Origin: Nitrosomonadales bacterium | GTDB lineage: Bacteria > Pseudomonadota > Gammaproteobacteria > Burkholderiales > Sulfuricellaceae | Direction: 5' to 3' | NCBI GenBank assembly: GCA_003104895.1 | Contig: PQAG01000148.1 | Location: 1 to 13,800 of the forward strand | Length of the DNA stretch: 13,800 nucleotides | Shown: in pieces, positions 12,979-13,800 of the stretch | How the letters are laid out: each line of letters opens with the position of its first letter | Numbering within the stretch: position 1 is the stretch's first letter | Position numbers and translations under genes: made by a program | The notes under the pieces: model-generated | Databases searched by the model: none | The model's input: the letters and a program-made list of their open reading frames with translations, nothing else | What the model was told of the DNA's origin: nothing

Positions 12979-13800
12979 ATGAACGCTCAAGTGCAGTTTG
13001 AGAATCACGACCAGCAGGAAGTCAAATATACCACCTGCTACATGTGCGCCTGCCGCTGCGGCATCCGCGTCACGCTGAAAAACGGCGAGGTGCGCTACAT
13101 CCAGGGCAACCCGGACCATCCGCTCAACCAGGGCGTGATCTGCGCCAAGGGTTCGTCCGGGATCATGAAGCAGTATTCCCCGGCGCGCCTGACCCAGCCG
13201 CTCAAGCGCAAACCGGGCAGCGAGCGCGGCGCGGGCGAGTTCGAAGCGATTTCCTGGGATGAAGCGTTCGGCATGATGGAGGAGCGCCTGGCGCATATCC
13301 GTGCCACTGATCCCAAGCAGTTTGCCCTCTTTACCGGGCGCGACCAGATGCAGGCCCTGACCGGCCTGTTCGCCAAGCAGTTCGGCACGCCCAACTACGC
13401 CGCCCACGGCGGTTTCTGCTCGGTCAACATGGCGGCCGGCATGATCTACACCATCGGCGGCTCGTTCTGGGAATTCGGCGGCCCGGACCTCGACCGCGCC
13501 AAGCTGTTCGTGATGATCGGCACCGCCGAGGACCACCATTCCAACCCGATGAAGATCGCGCTCTCCAAGTTCAAGCGCAACGGCGGCCGCTTCATCTCGA
13601 TCAATCCGGTGCGCACCGGCTATTCGGCCATCGCCGACGAATGGGTTCCGATCCGCCCCGGCACCGATGGCGCGCTGCTGCTGGCGCTGAACCACGAAAT
13701 CATCCGCCAGGGCCTCTATGACCGCGATTTTCTGGTGCAGTACTCCAACGCGGCGGAACTGGTGAACCTCAACGAGGCCAGCAGCGAATACGGCATGTTC
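12979..13800 (+). CDS. soeA: Mo-bisPGD oxidoreductase, probable sulfite dehydrogenase SoeA, 3' end beyond window
   Basis: Catalytic subunit of a DMSO-reductase-superfamily enzyme; 274 codons are visible and the frame is open at the window end. The N-terminus has a complete 4Fe-4S motif, Cys20-x2-Cys23-x3-Cys27-x27-Cys55, in TTCYMCACRCGIRV ... GVICAKG, with Lys57 two residues after the last Cys. Later motifs are FEAISWDEAF (88-97), NYAAHGGFCSVNMAAG (139-154) with Cys147 as the likely Mo ligand, and GGRFISINPVRTGYSAIADE. There is no twin-arginine signal, so the enzyme should be cytoplasmic. That fits SoeA, which with an Fe-S subunit and a membrane anchor oxidises sulfite to sulfate and reduces quinone. 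Other PsrA/PhsA-like functions cannot be excluded without the downstream genes. The ATG has AAGG 6 nt upstream. Confidence 0.65.
   Translation, partial: MNAQVQFENHDQQEVKYTTCYMCACRCGIRVTLKNGEVRYIQGNPDHPLNQGVICAKGSSGIMKQYSPARLTQPLKRKPGSERGAGEFEAISWDEAFGMMEERLAHIRATDPKQFALFTGRDQMQALTGLFAKQFGTPNYAAHGGFCSVNMAAGMIYTIGGSFWEFGGPDLDRAKLFVMIGTAEDHHSNPMKIALSKFKRNGGRFISINPVRTGYSAIADEWVPIRPGTDGALLLALNHEIIRQGLYDRDFLVQYSNAAELVNLNEASSEYGMF

Noticed and set aside
12976..13695. 239-codon minus-strand frame opposite the molybdoenzyme
   Set aside because: It is antisense to a gene with a complete Fe-S motif and Mo-ligand region, and the composition is typical of a shadow frame.

Overview
The window reads as ordinary, gene-dense chromosome from a Gram-negative, GC-rich betaproteobacterium. 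The gene order, the type IVa pilus block and the style of the proteins fit this. The last gene resembles the catalytic subunit of a quinone-linked sulfite dehydrogenase, which points to Sulfuricella/Gallionella-like Nitrosomonadales. That lineage guess is inference from gene content; no marker comparison was possible.

Left part, 1-3265, minus strand: the classic translation cluster ffh - rpsP - rimM - trmD - rplS, with rplS cut by the window edge. A good sigma-70 type promoter sits between ffh and rpsP. These genes supply the signal recognition particle GTPase, ribosomal proteins S16 and L19, a 30S maturation factor and the tRNA m1G37 methyltransferase. Divergent from ffh, across a spacer filled by a 7-bp-period inverted repeat, lie ypjD (CcsA-like membrane protein) and a CorB/HlyC-type CBS-domain membrane protein. 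This ffh/ypjD/corB neighbourhood is conserved in Proteobacteria.

Middle part, 5657-10167, plus strand: pilB - pilC - pilD - coaE, the standard type IVa pilus assembly ATPase, inner-membrane platform and prepilin peptidase, followed by dephospho-CoA kinase. coaE meets bepA tail to tail with a 10-bp overlap. bepA encodes a periplasmic M48 protease with a TPR-like tail, acting in outer-membrane quality control.

Right part, 11645-13800, plus strand: moaC (molybdopterin biosynthesis), a conserved-looking acidic protein of unknown function, then a 341-bp AT-rich spacer. The spacer holds several palindromes and a possible 43-residue ORF. Last comes the first 274 codons of a cytoplasmic Mo/W-bisPGD oxidoreductase, best read as soeA. 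moaC lying close to a molybdoenzyme is suggestive, but it may be coincidence.

Most of the window is housekeeping. The parts that deserve attention are the 12638-12978 spacer, the heptad repeats at 3284-3374 and (degenerate) 12154-12227, the unknown 133-residue protein and the molybdoenzyme. I see no CRISPR array, rRNA, tRNA, prophage or intact insertion sequence, and no convincing new multi-gene system.
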